A stretch of DNA of 64,000 nt from positions 7,309,501 to 7,373,500 of the forward strand of contig NC_135003.1 in assembly GCF_051020985.1 (NCBI RefSeq). Reading direction: 5' to 3'. Shown one piece after another: positions 24,501-36,500 of the stretch (position 1 is its first letter; each line of letters opens with the position of its first letter). The notes beneath the pieces were generated by a model. It ran no database searches. It was not told where the DNA came from and was given only the letters and a program-made list of their open reading frames with translations. Made by a program: the position numbers and the translations under genes. This stretch comes from Nomia melanderi (Eukaryota; Arthropoda; Insecta; Hymenoptera; Halictidae).

Positions 24501-27500
24501 TCCTCGTCTCCAGGGGTGATGTGCGCCTCGCTTCCGGCGCCGACACCGCTCGCAGCTTCCTCGTCGCCCCCACGCCTCGCTGCAACAAGCAACGCCACGA
24601 TCGGTCAAGGCAAAAGTGTGTGTGCGTGTGTGGATTTTTCTTTCTTTTATCGGAATTTTCTTTACTTTTTTTTTGGATTGTTCCTTTTTTGTTTGATTAT
24701 TTGGTTTAGCGAGCTATGAATTGCAGCACGCCGCTTGCAAAGCAAATTGGCTTTTGGGTTAGTGTCGATGAACGTCACGCGCCCGATGTTCTTTCTTTCT
24801 AAGCTGAATTTAACTTTTCACTTGGGGCTGGGGGATTCTGTTCGATGGAAGGTATGATGTAAGGGGTTGTTGCCTTTTCGGTGGTAAGCAAACGCGCGAG
24901 TTGGACGGACGGAGTGTTCGAGTTACTTTCGTTTCGGAGCGCGGTTTTTCTTCGCGACGCTTCGGTTGGATCTTTGGTTGCTCAAGCGAATTTAGATGGA
25001 TCCTCTTTGTTACTTGTTAGTTAGGTACATGCGTCATTAGGATGCTGTTCTATAGCTGCTATTGTTTTTGAGATCAAGATACTGTAGTCACCTTCTGGTT
25101 TTCAAACGGAAATTAATTACTTTTGAAGAGGAGAACATGTTTCTAAGAATTTTCGAAGTTCTAATTTCTTTTTTATATTGATCTCTGAAGGATTGAGTTC
25201 ATCAAAGTTGGTGAGTGTGTTTACTCGGTTAAATTGCGCAATAGATACTCCATTATATTCTGTTTATCTTAATTTATATATTGGACAATTACTATGCTGT
25301 CATATATTCGTCTATATTAATACTAATTCCTATTTAATCAATTAGCGTTTAGAGTTTACACATAGATAGCAACGGTACTATTAACTATTTCACGCTACAC
25401 GGTAGATACCAAACGATAATTTCTAACTCCACTTTGTCCTCACTGAACATGAACTGTGCAGTAAATTTCCTCCTAGCAAATGTTGTGACTAACAAGACAA
25501 TTTTAACGGTAGTTGCAATCGAAACATATGTGATTAAAATCAATTTAAATTGCGCAACAGATTTGAATGTAAATTATAAACACGCTGAGATATTTCTTTA
25601 AAACGTAATGTTCTCAACGTAATCAGATTTCATTTATTCATTCTAGCTAATTTCAACGCACTTAGAATCTATTTATGCACAGGAATCGATTTCATTGTGA
25701 TTAATCATTTATATTACTGAAGTTAATCTACATTTGTGTGCCATTTCTAAAATGAACATTTACATAAATAAATAGTATCATTCTTTTCGTAAAGAATCTT
25801 AATATCAAATATAGGCTCGTTTAAGAAATATCGTACAAAATCTGTTGTCCACCAACGAAGAAAGAAAAAAATCCAATGAAAATACAGTAAAGGTGACATT
25901 CTAGTTTAGGTAACAACCAGAAATGCAAATACTACTATACTAGTGGAAACTTTTATCATTTCTTGAGTTTCTTTTTGTCCGTTTCATAAGCTCTATTTAT
26001 TTGAACAATCATCATGTCCTATAAATTCGATCGAGCGTTCGATCAATCTGACAGTTTCACGTTCTCCGCAGAAATTCTCATTAAAAACAATAAAAAAAAC
26101 ACAAACAAGTTCCGCGAAACCTAATTAATTATAAATGTACCGCGACCAGTGGAAGCCGAGCAAAAAACTAATAACAATTTTCACGTATTCGCGACCGTCC
26201 AACGTCAATGTCGTGCGAATGCAATCGGATGATGACCCGCGATCTGTTTTTCGGCCGCACGACCCAGGCGTTTGCTTTTCACCGCGGATCAATCATCGGA
26301 GCGCATAATTATAACATTCACAGGCAAGTCATCGCACTAAATAGTATAATAAGTTTCCAATCCAAGCAAACATGTAGTAGACGTTAGTTTAAACGTAAAT
26401 GTGGCAAAACTCTCAAAACACCTAAGTAAGTAAATAAGTACATATGTAATCAGCTAATTGTCGTCTAACACACTGAGATCGTGTCTTCCGGAACGTAACA
26501 AAATCGGACGGGGTTGGATGAGAGAAAAAGAGTTGGGGGTGAATTTAGGGCGCTAGGGAATGACACTAGCATGCTTGAACAATCTAACGTGTTCGAGGGA
26601 AACAAAACTGTTTCATACTTTTACCTACGGTTGGGAAACGGCCCCCGAAAATAAGAGCGAATCGAGGGAACGAAATATTACCATTCGCCGGTGGGTTGAA
26701 ACCGATCGTTCCAATCCGAACAAATGTTACCACACTTGCCTTCGCCGATTGTTCGTCGTTGCTTGTCGCTGGGGGAAGTTGTTTCTACTCGCAGAGATGG
26801 GCACAATTTTTGGCCGAATAATGTTTGACGAATAAAAACATAGCATACGAGCATTCCATTTTTATTTGTATTCCAGTGAATTAACCGACATTCGGGAAGT
26901 ATCGTTTGTAAGTGGAAATCTTATGTTTCTTTGGGAAACGATGTTATTATTTGTTAGATTCCTTAAGGTGTCTCAGATAATGATTTATTAAATTATAAGT
27001 TCAATGAATGATGGTCAATTGTCTGTGAATATTCTCTGAGACATCTTAATTTAATAATGTACGTATCAAATTTCATTGAATTTGCCCAACTCTGTCTACT
27101 AGCGAGAATCATGAGAATTTATCGAGTAGAGTAACGTAAATAAACATGGTGTCATGTTTCAGTGTTTTTCAAATACTTGTTTAATAATACTCGTTTTATT
27201 AAAAGTTGAAGGCATTTGGATATAGCTTTTATTTAAAAACTCTACTAACCTTTGCTGATTATTAGGTTTCATTGTTTTTTATACGCTCGAACACGAAAAG
27301 AACGCAAACATTCTTGCGGGCTAATTATAATTTTAAATAAAGGTAGTAATAAAATTTTTTTTGTTTTTCATTGCGGCGCGTGCTTTCGGTTAACGTCACA
27401 AGTATGCAACACGCGGCAACGAACGTGTTAATACACGTTTGCGATTAATTTGGGAAAAGTGTAATTTTGATTACAAAAAAAATAAGTTGAAAATATATTA

Positions 27501-30500
27501 CATACAGTGTCGTCAACGAATTCTTGACTAAATAGAAGCAATATAACTGACGGGCGGTTATTTTGCAAACGAGAACATATAAAAAAAAAAGCGGAGTAAG
27601 ATTTTTTTATTTTATGCCTCATTTTCGACAAAATTGAGTTTAAAAACGTTCTAACGGCAGTTCGAACAATGAGAACGCTCGGCGAATTTCAAAAGCGGAT
27701 TTTATTAAAAAGCGAGCAATTTTTTTATAAACCTTTTCATGTTCTTTTCCATATGGAAACACCTTCCGCACAGGTCACATGATACAATTACAATTTAATC
27801 AAAATGGTATTCAAGAAAAAATATTTCTAAAAATTTTTTAAATATTTAAAGAACAAACAAAATTTTGAATATTTGAAATTTACAAAATTCTAATCTTTCA
27901 CTCTTCTATTTTACGAAGTTTAAGAATCAACGAGGAAACTCAAGGTTAATAATTTGTTTGTGACGTAGTAATGAAAAAAAAAGACTACTAACAGTTCTAA
28001 GATAATTTCGGTGAACCCCAAGACGTCATTTATTTTTTGCCAAGCTGACGTATTAAAAATTCGTTCACGAAGAAGTTGAAATTTTTTTATCGTGTACAAC
28101 ACAGTTCGTTAACAGGCAACCGATATTCCGTTTGGCGATTTTTCACCGGATTTCCGCGAGCCAGCGAGCCGACCGGGAACTTTTCTCTTCAGTGGAAAAT
28201 TAGTTTGCGGGCGGTAGTAAGCCGCAAAGAACGAACTTTGAAAAACACTGCATGAATAATGGTGAATGCAATATAAATTAGGTACTATATTAGTGCATGC
28301 AGTGGAACTCGGAAGCGCAACGTGCATGCACAGATGCTTGGGGTGCGAACGTATTTGTGATAAATTCAAATCAATCCTTTGATTGATGGTCCCCAGCCTT
28401 TGGTCCTTCCTAAACTTATTCAACCATTCTTCCGAACGATTTCAATTCAGGTCGAGTTTCAAACACTTTCTATACGCATACAGTTTAGCGAATTAACCAC
28501 TGAACATCTCGTAAAATATTAGTATTAATTCCGTTTGATGCTAGTCTTCGTAAAGTGAATACACTTCTATGTAAATCTTACTGCACGCTAATTTTAAAGA
28601 AACTAACATACACATTTACAGTTGATCAATAAGCTTTTAATCTTTCTTGTAGCTTCTCGCATATTCTCTGTACATACATTACTACATCTTTCAAATGATT
28701 TTTGACAATATTATTAAACTCTTTTCGTGAAACCGACACAATACTCCTTTTGTTCGTCATCCTTTTCAATCGAACGAATGGGGCAAAATAAACAAGCGAT
28801 CGAAAACGATCGTGGATGGGATTTTGTATATTGTAGTCCGCATTGTCGGCTACAAGTACGTTGATTTAAAAAAAGGAAAAGCCTACCGTAAAAGATCGAA
28901 ATATGTCAATCGTTAACCGATAAACGGATCATTCCGAACAATGAAATTTTGATTTGTTCATTCGTCGCGCGAGTATCGATTATACGTCGGACTTCTGGCG
29001 AGAATAATCGGACCGGACCTTTCTCTCTTTCCCCCGGTATATTATCCGTGAATTCAAGCCCGTTTTGTTTTCCTCCTTTTTTCTCGTCCTCGTCGCATCG
29101 GTGCCGGGGCCGAATGAAATTAAAAAATGAACGAGGAACAAGAGGAGTCCATAGAAATCGATCGGCTGCCGGAATTGATCTGCGATTCGAATGAGAGCGG
29201 GCCGGCTGCGTGCATTATATATTTGCCGAGATTTTATTTTCCGACAGCTTCGCGCGGGAGTAACTTTAAACACCGATAGAGCCGCGTCGTTCATTTTTAA
29301 ATGCAAAGCAAACATTTCCTGTTCGTTGATTCTGCTTCCGTTGAACGAAATGATTCGTTTATATTTAACGATTTTCATTTTCTCTCTCTCCATTCACCGT
29401 TGAATGTTTTTCTGCTGTAATTTCTAGCAACGACCATGTATTTCTGTGAAATTATACGCTGCGATACGTCTGAGAAAAATTTAGAAAATGCTTGGAACAA
29501 GAATAGAAAAACCGTAGAATTTCATGAAATCTTTGTGATTATTTGTCTGGCAGTGAACACGTTAATAATTGGTAGCCTTCGGTCGACAACGCGACGCTTG
29601 TGTCTATTTCCATACGGCTGCTAAGAGACTTCAGTTAAATTATTAATACTCGACGACTAATTGATGTGTCGAGTCTTTTTATTTAAAAAATTATACATCG
29701 CATCTAACAATACCAATGAATACGAATAAAAGTCATACATCCGAAGTATAATTAAAATTCAATTGCAAAGACTATAATTATAAACGTGCCTATACGAACT
29801 GATAAATTACAGTCGGTCATATATTCGAAATAGATGAATAAATCCGTTCAATTAGAACGAAATTAAACGAAAACTAGCAGCCACAGGAAGTCGTCGCAAA
29901 CGTCCACTTTCCGTGGTTGTAAGGAACACAGGCTCGGGGTACTGTGCAGTGATTAAGTGGTTTCCTCGTCGATGAACCGGGACGACAGGCACGATATGCT
30001 CGAGGAGGCTGATAAAAATGGTCGCTGGGCAAAAAATGCGGCGAGCAGAGACGAGCTGATGATGAACGGGAAAGAACGAGCAATACTTTGCAGATATGGG
30101 GTTCGAAAGGGCAGGGGATTTTTGGTTGCTGGTGGTTTTGTTTTTGCTGCCTGAGGTGACTTACCCCTGGACAGTGTCATGCCTAGAGTACGGAATCGCA
30201 AGGTAATTGTTGATGTTTCTCCTTACTCTTTACTTGGCCCGACTTGCATGCTGTCCTATCGGTAGCGGCACAACACACAAGACATTTGTATACATACAGA
30301 TATATAAATATCAAATAAATAGGCATTTTAAATATTAAGGTGGTGTCGCAGCTGCGGGGGATTCGTGTGGACTTCTAGAACAATTACCCATCGCACACGC
30401 ATACATTTCTCTTTCCTGTTACGTTTTTCTCTATTTTCCGGATCATTTTCTTGGTACTCGACTCGGCGCACGGGATTTTGTAAACGAATTATTTTCACGT

Positions 30501-33500
30501 GGATACTTTTCAATAATCAGAAAGAATATATGCTTTTTCTCGTTATTTGAACAATGACAGGAATTTTTGGGTTCCAATATTCTCTCGACATAGTCGCGCT
30601 GCTTGTGGCCAACGACGTGATTATGAAGAGCAATGGACGCGATTCCGTGCTTCATTGGTTTCTTATTATCCATTTCTATTTGCACGGTGTATTAGGGAAT
30701 TACGAGGCCGGCGGAGCGTAATTATAACGAGGGAATATTGTTCTTCTTTTAACCGAAGCTTCATTTATTTTCGAAATGTTCAGTCGGAATTTGATTTAAA
30801 AGAATTTTTATAAGAATTGTGTTTTTGTGTATGACGACACGCTCGTGAAATATTTGTCTTCCGTCGAATATTTTTAAGCTACTCATCATTTGAAATTTTA
30901 ATACTCGTATAATTACGTGTAATTATATTTGTATTAAAATACAGAAATTATGCGTCAAACACAAGATATAATTTAACGACGCTCTGACGTGGCATTTGAA
31001 ATATAAAAAAGATTAAATCAGACGTGTGTATAATTCGATAATTTGCATTTGTGCACGACAAACAAAGGTTTTTACATAAGATCGCTTGGTAAATCACGGA
31101 TCTTAAGGCATCAATAAATTAGCAATAACAAAAAACTCATCAGAGCGATGCATGTAGCTTCAATTAAATCGCACAATTTAAGAATTCCTGTCGGCCGATA
31201 TTGATCTTCGTGTAGATAGCAGCACGAATTAACCCTCTGGGTACACATTTATTTGAAAATTTTTTGATTATTCATTATATATACTCCTATATAATATTGA
31301 AATAACTTTAGGCAGTTAGTATTACAAAATACTCTTAAAAGAAATAAACTCTGGTTATTATAAATAGCAAATTATTAATAATTTTCATCTAATTTTTCAC
31401 GAGAAGATTCACTATCACTGCTTGATAAGCATCTTGTACGTCTTTTACGTCTTGGAATAATTTCACTATCGTTATCACTTTCCAGTTCGATATATTCTTC
31501 ATTATTTTCTTTTTGAAATTCCCCTTTATCGCTTAAAGGATCATTAAAAAAATCTTCATCGGATTGTTCAAGATAACTACTTCAAATAAAACTGTCGCTA
31601 TCATTTTGATAAAATATATTCTCTGTTTCTGCCATTATGGGGTTGTGAGTTCTAAACAAGGTTCACAAAAATACTGAAATTATTTGTTCTGTTGCAACAT
31701 TACTTTGAAATAAACCAGAATGAACTAGTTAAATCTCGTCTCAGTTTCAACGACGTATCAGAACGGCATGTGCGACTATGCCCAAACAAATGCATGACGT
31801 TCTGATACGTCAAATGTAGCCAAAGGGTTAAACAAAGAAAGAAGCGATAAAAATTAACGGCGAGAACGATAAACTACGAAGTGTACTTTCAAAGAAATTA
31901 ATGGAAACATTGACGTCTAACACAATCAGATAATCCTCTTATACACTGAATAATATATCCATACACAAATAAATAAAAAAATTTAACATTATCACTGCGT
32001 AACGTGACTATACATTTCTGCATAGGCGATCGATTCTCCTAGTCAGTTCATAAAGTGTGAAACCTCGCTGAAAAAGAGAATTACGATGATTGTCGAATTA
32101 ATCCGTCGCTTATGTTACATTTATTAATCGACTGCGTCGATCATTCAAGTTTCAGTTGCTCGTACGCGATTAAGAACACGAGAATCCGCCGAAAAGGAAA
32201 GAGGATCACGTGGCCGGGACAAATATAATGTGAAACATATTGAACAATTAAGTACTCACCTGCGAAGCACCAGCGTCCGGTCGCGCGGGCGAAAATGAGT
32301 AGGAAAACGACGAGAAGCAGCACCAGGGCGCCGACCACGATTCCGATGATAGAACCAGCATCTAAATCAACGCCTGAAATTCCGTAAGAGGACATTTAAA
32401 GATTTTCCAGCGCATTTATTCCCTGTTGAATTTTCCATACAATGCTAATATGTCACTGAATCACGAGACCTGCGATCGCGGTTCCATTACAAAAGAAAGG
32501 AAAAGAAATTCTCCCGAAATTCTTCGTGTACGCGGGAACTTCGTTCTATCGGAGATATCCGGAGTTATCGATATTCCGCGTTACGAATTACACAAAACGG
32601 ACTCGTGACATACACTGAAATATTATGTAAAATTATGTCGGATATCATGCGCCCGATAACTGAACACGAATGAACGTGATGCTTTAGCGATCGTTGGACA
32701 GTACGTAAGCCAGCTTAAAAAGAGCGGAACTGTTTGAAAATTTCAGAAAGTCGAGCTTCCTTTTGCGCACTTTTAGCGGTCCGATGTTTCAAAAATATTC
32801 CCGAGCGAGTGTGACGTGGAATTTGAAGAGTTGACGGAGTATCAATGCTTCGTACGAAACGACTGTTCCGCGACTCGATTCAAGCTTTAAAGGGGCGTAA
32901 CCATTTAAGAATCTCAAAATGCCGATTTTCTGACACGTATGCGTGTAGACCGGTATTTTATGAACACTAACAAATTCGTTGAAATTTTAGGAATAATTCT
33001 ATTATAATAATATACTATAATTTAATATTAATACAGCTGCAAAACAATGAATTTTAATCTAGCCGCTGTGACTAACCAGTTAACCTTGTCAACAAACCCG
33101 AAAATCTTTTCGCGGTAACGTTTATGTCCCTTTAAGCTTTAACACTTTCCAATAACGCTTTTTCAACTTTCTTTTCAATATTGCACAACCGTCGAGTGAA
33201 ATGTTTAAACAGGATTGCAAGCGTGAACATTTTGCCGCGGCGAATAAAAAAAAAATATATATATAGTGGAAACGAGTCCAACAGGCAATCAAAAGCTTGT
33301 TTTGCGATCGGCGCGCGATTGAAAGTCGGTCGAGCTAATATTTATGCAAAAAACTGTGCGTAAAAAAATCTGCGCCGCTGAACTGCGTGTGTCTGTGTGC
33401 GCGTGTAGGTATGTAAGTACCGACGAGTGCACATGTGTATTTCAGTAACGGCGAAAGCGTTAATTCATAGAGAAGCAATCGAACAGAAATCTATTCGCGT

Positions 33501-36500
33501 TTCGATCGAAAAATATGGGTCTACCATTCGCGGTTCCAGTGATATGAATAAAAATGTAACATTACACACATGTACATATAAGTGTACATATATACATATA
33601 CACGCGTGTGCCGGGGCGTAGAGTTCTATTCACGCGAATTTTCCGGCTCTATTGAAAATCTCGATCCCAGCGCAGCACTGTACCCACGCGGATCAGGCGA
33701 ACCTAAAAGCGATGGGAAAACCCGCGCAGTTTTATGCTCGCCACTGAGAACGACACAATCACGGAGCACTGTAAAAATTTATTTGAAAAAAGCCAATAGT
33801 GCAAATAGTCCGAGGTAAATATTACGTACCATCCCGTTTGTATTTATAATCTATACATCGACCACTTCTCTGAACGAGTGAAAGGTAACAAAACATCAAA
33901 GTTTAAGTACGAAGTTTCAACTGAAGTTTAAAAAGCAATCATTGCTTTTGAATTAAATGTTTTGTAGATAGCGTGGCAAATAGTCGATACGACTCGTTAG
34001 GATGATTTCGAATAGAGCAATAATGTAAGAATATAATTTAGGATGTTATATTAAAGAATATAATGTAACAGTTATGGGGATAATCAATATAATTATTTTT
34101 ATACTGTTCTTTTGTTATGAATACTGAATTTTTGCCCATCCAATAAATCATGAAGCATAAGATAGCTTTAATGAATATAGGTACCAAAAATTATGGAGAA
34201 AATGATTCAAAATATTTCCATCGACAATTATTACGGTTGGAACTCGACGCCATGGCAGCCACGTCCACTACTTACGTATAATAATTTGAAAGAATGACAT
34301 TACCTAGTGCGTGCATGTGTTCGGAGAGCTTACCATAGATGTGACTGAACGCCCCTGTGTGAGTGCATGCGGTGAAGGATCGATATCGTTAGACACACAT
34401 AAATACATATAGAAAAAAGGGAGAAGGCATATAGAGAAAAGAAAAATAGAGACAGAGCACAGAGAAAATAATCTAATTCGTATTTTCGGCGTGACCGAAA
34501 GGTGTAATGATTGCTGACAGTACGTGAAGGTGACAACGAACGTGACGTAGATCGATAGACAGCGAGTGAGTATGCTCGGCTGGACGAGACGAGAAGTGAC
34601 AAATATATGAAGTGCGTGAGCTAACAGCATGATCGACAGCTACCAGTGATTTTCGAACGTTTTTCACTGCAACCCTCCCATCTTGTGACATTAAATAATA
34701 GCCGGTGATTAAATAATAGGTTTGAGTAATGACTCGTCGTTTAAATTCTATTCCACCCTTCAAACGCACCAACTGGATCTTTGAACAGATTTAAAACATG
34801 GGACACCATTTTCTTTCATCTTTTAATGGCAGCGAAAATGAGAAAAAAATTGAGAAAGAATGTATTTTAATAATATTTGAGTAATATTTTAAACAAGGAT
34901 TAAAATCACAAGAATAATTTGATTTCAGTATCTTTAGAATTAAAATAGTGTTATCTGAAGGTTAAATGAAGAGAATACCCTTTAAATAAAATATTATTTT
35001 TAAAACCTATCGAAGTCAAATGTGTCATTTTTGAAGTATAATAATATTATCACCCAGTATTGACTCGATAATGGCACTTCACATTAAAAAACTTCCATTC
35101 GTAAGAAATTATTTCTAGTGAGAACCGTTAAAAATATTGTAATTCTTGTTTTACGAAGATTCGAAAACAGTGTTTGCTCGACTGCATTTTACTGCGTAAT
35201 AGAAATTATGTCGTGTTCCGTATGCTACACTGTGCAAAGTGTGAGTAAATGATTGTGTGGAGAATTTTCAACTGTGCGCACATCGATAGTTTTACCTGCG
35301 GGTTCTGTGGAAGTTGACAAAACGATAGTGTATTCTTTAGTTCCTTCGTCGTTGCGGGCTTCCAGGATGTACTCCTTCTCCGTGTCGGATTTCTGGACGC
35401 TGTCTATGGTGAGGATCACGCTCCACGCTCCTTTTCCCTATAATATCACGTTGAAACATTTGAATAATTATATTTATGTCTCTAATACAATGATTCTTTA
35501 AGAAGAAGTAATAAAAAGATGCAAGCACCTATTTTGTAAAAAAAAAATATAGTTTTTAATATCGAAAGTTGACAGTCAGTGGTTATTAACTTCTAACACT
35601 GATTATTCCTGTAAATGGTGGTGTCTATTTCAACCGATTTCAGCAATGTGATTTGAAATGATGCACACAATTGTTCGCAGTTGATCCTATATTTAGTCTA
35701 TAGCCTGAATTTCGTTAGAAACAAGGAAGCCTGGAATATTGTAGAAAATTCGATTCTCCTTTTGTTTCTTCATCAACGCTACAATGCAAGTGATATACAT
35801 GTATGCAGATGTATCATTCGTTGTAAACGAAACTCTATATTCTTTTAAATAAATTGATTTCATTGAACACTCCATGTTCAAAATTGTCAAAGTAACGTAT
35901 TCGAAAAATAACTGCGCTGCCAGAATTTCTATTTTTTCTCATAGATCGTGTCCTTCGGGAGAGGAATATTTCGTGTTGAATAGTAAAACGTTTGAACATT
36001 TCAATAACATACAATATTGGAATTTTAGTAGTAAATTTCATCAAAACTATTCGAAATTTGATCTCCGTTCAATCAGTTTCCCGATAGGTTTCATTAAACT
36101 CATCGTCTCGTTCTTTCTTGAAAATAATTTAAAAAGTAATTCGAATGTCCAGTCTAATTGACACACCTTTTACGCGCAGCTTTTGCAGCAAACAAATTAA
36201 ATAATCGTCCACACAGAAAATTCACCGTTCACGCGTCGAGCGGTGAAAACCTTCAATATCGCCATTTTATAAAGCAGGTTCACGTAAACGGACTTTGATA
36301 TTCTCCGCTGTTCCCTGGAGGTAAACCGAAGAAAACAAAAATCGTTCCCGATCAGTGTGTTTCCATGGCGTTCACCCGCAAACGTTTGAAAATATCAACA
36401 GCGTTTTCCGCGGGGTGAGACAAAATGGCCGGGAAGAAAAATGGTCGACGTGCCGCGCGCGCGGTACGGCGGCCCCGAACGCCCTCGTACAAAAGACACG

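Larger units (their letters stand above)
24580..32259 (-). other. Fas3 intron after the transmembrane exon
   Basis: 7.7 kb, mostly AT-rich with CpG-rich patches near 26.5, 28.1-29.3 and 29.9-30.2 kb. It contains a candidate 18-nt microexon (30165-30182), a hairpin (28246-28304) and a piggyBac-derived element (31229-31832). No other exon is supported. Confidence 0.5.

Noticed and set aside
24272..24709. 145-codon plus-strand frame
   Set aside because: It lies opposite the Fas3 short-tail exon, whose splice phase and protein sequence fit; the plus frame is its shadow with Arg/Val/Leu-rich composition.
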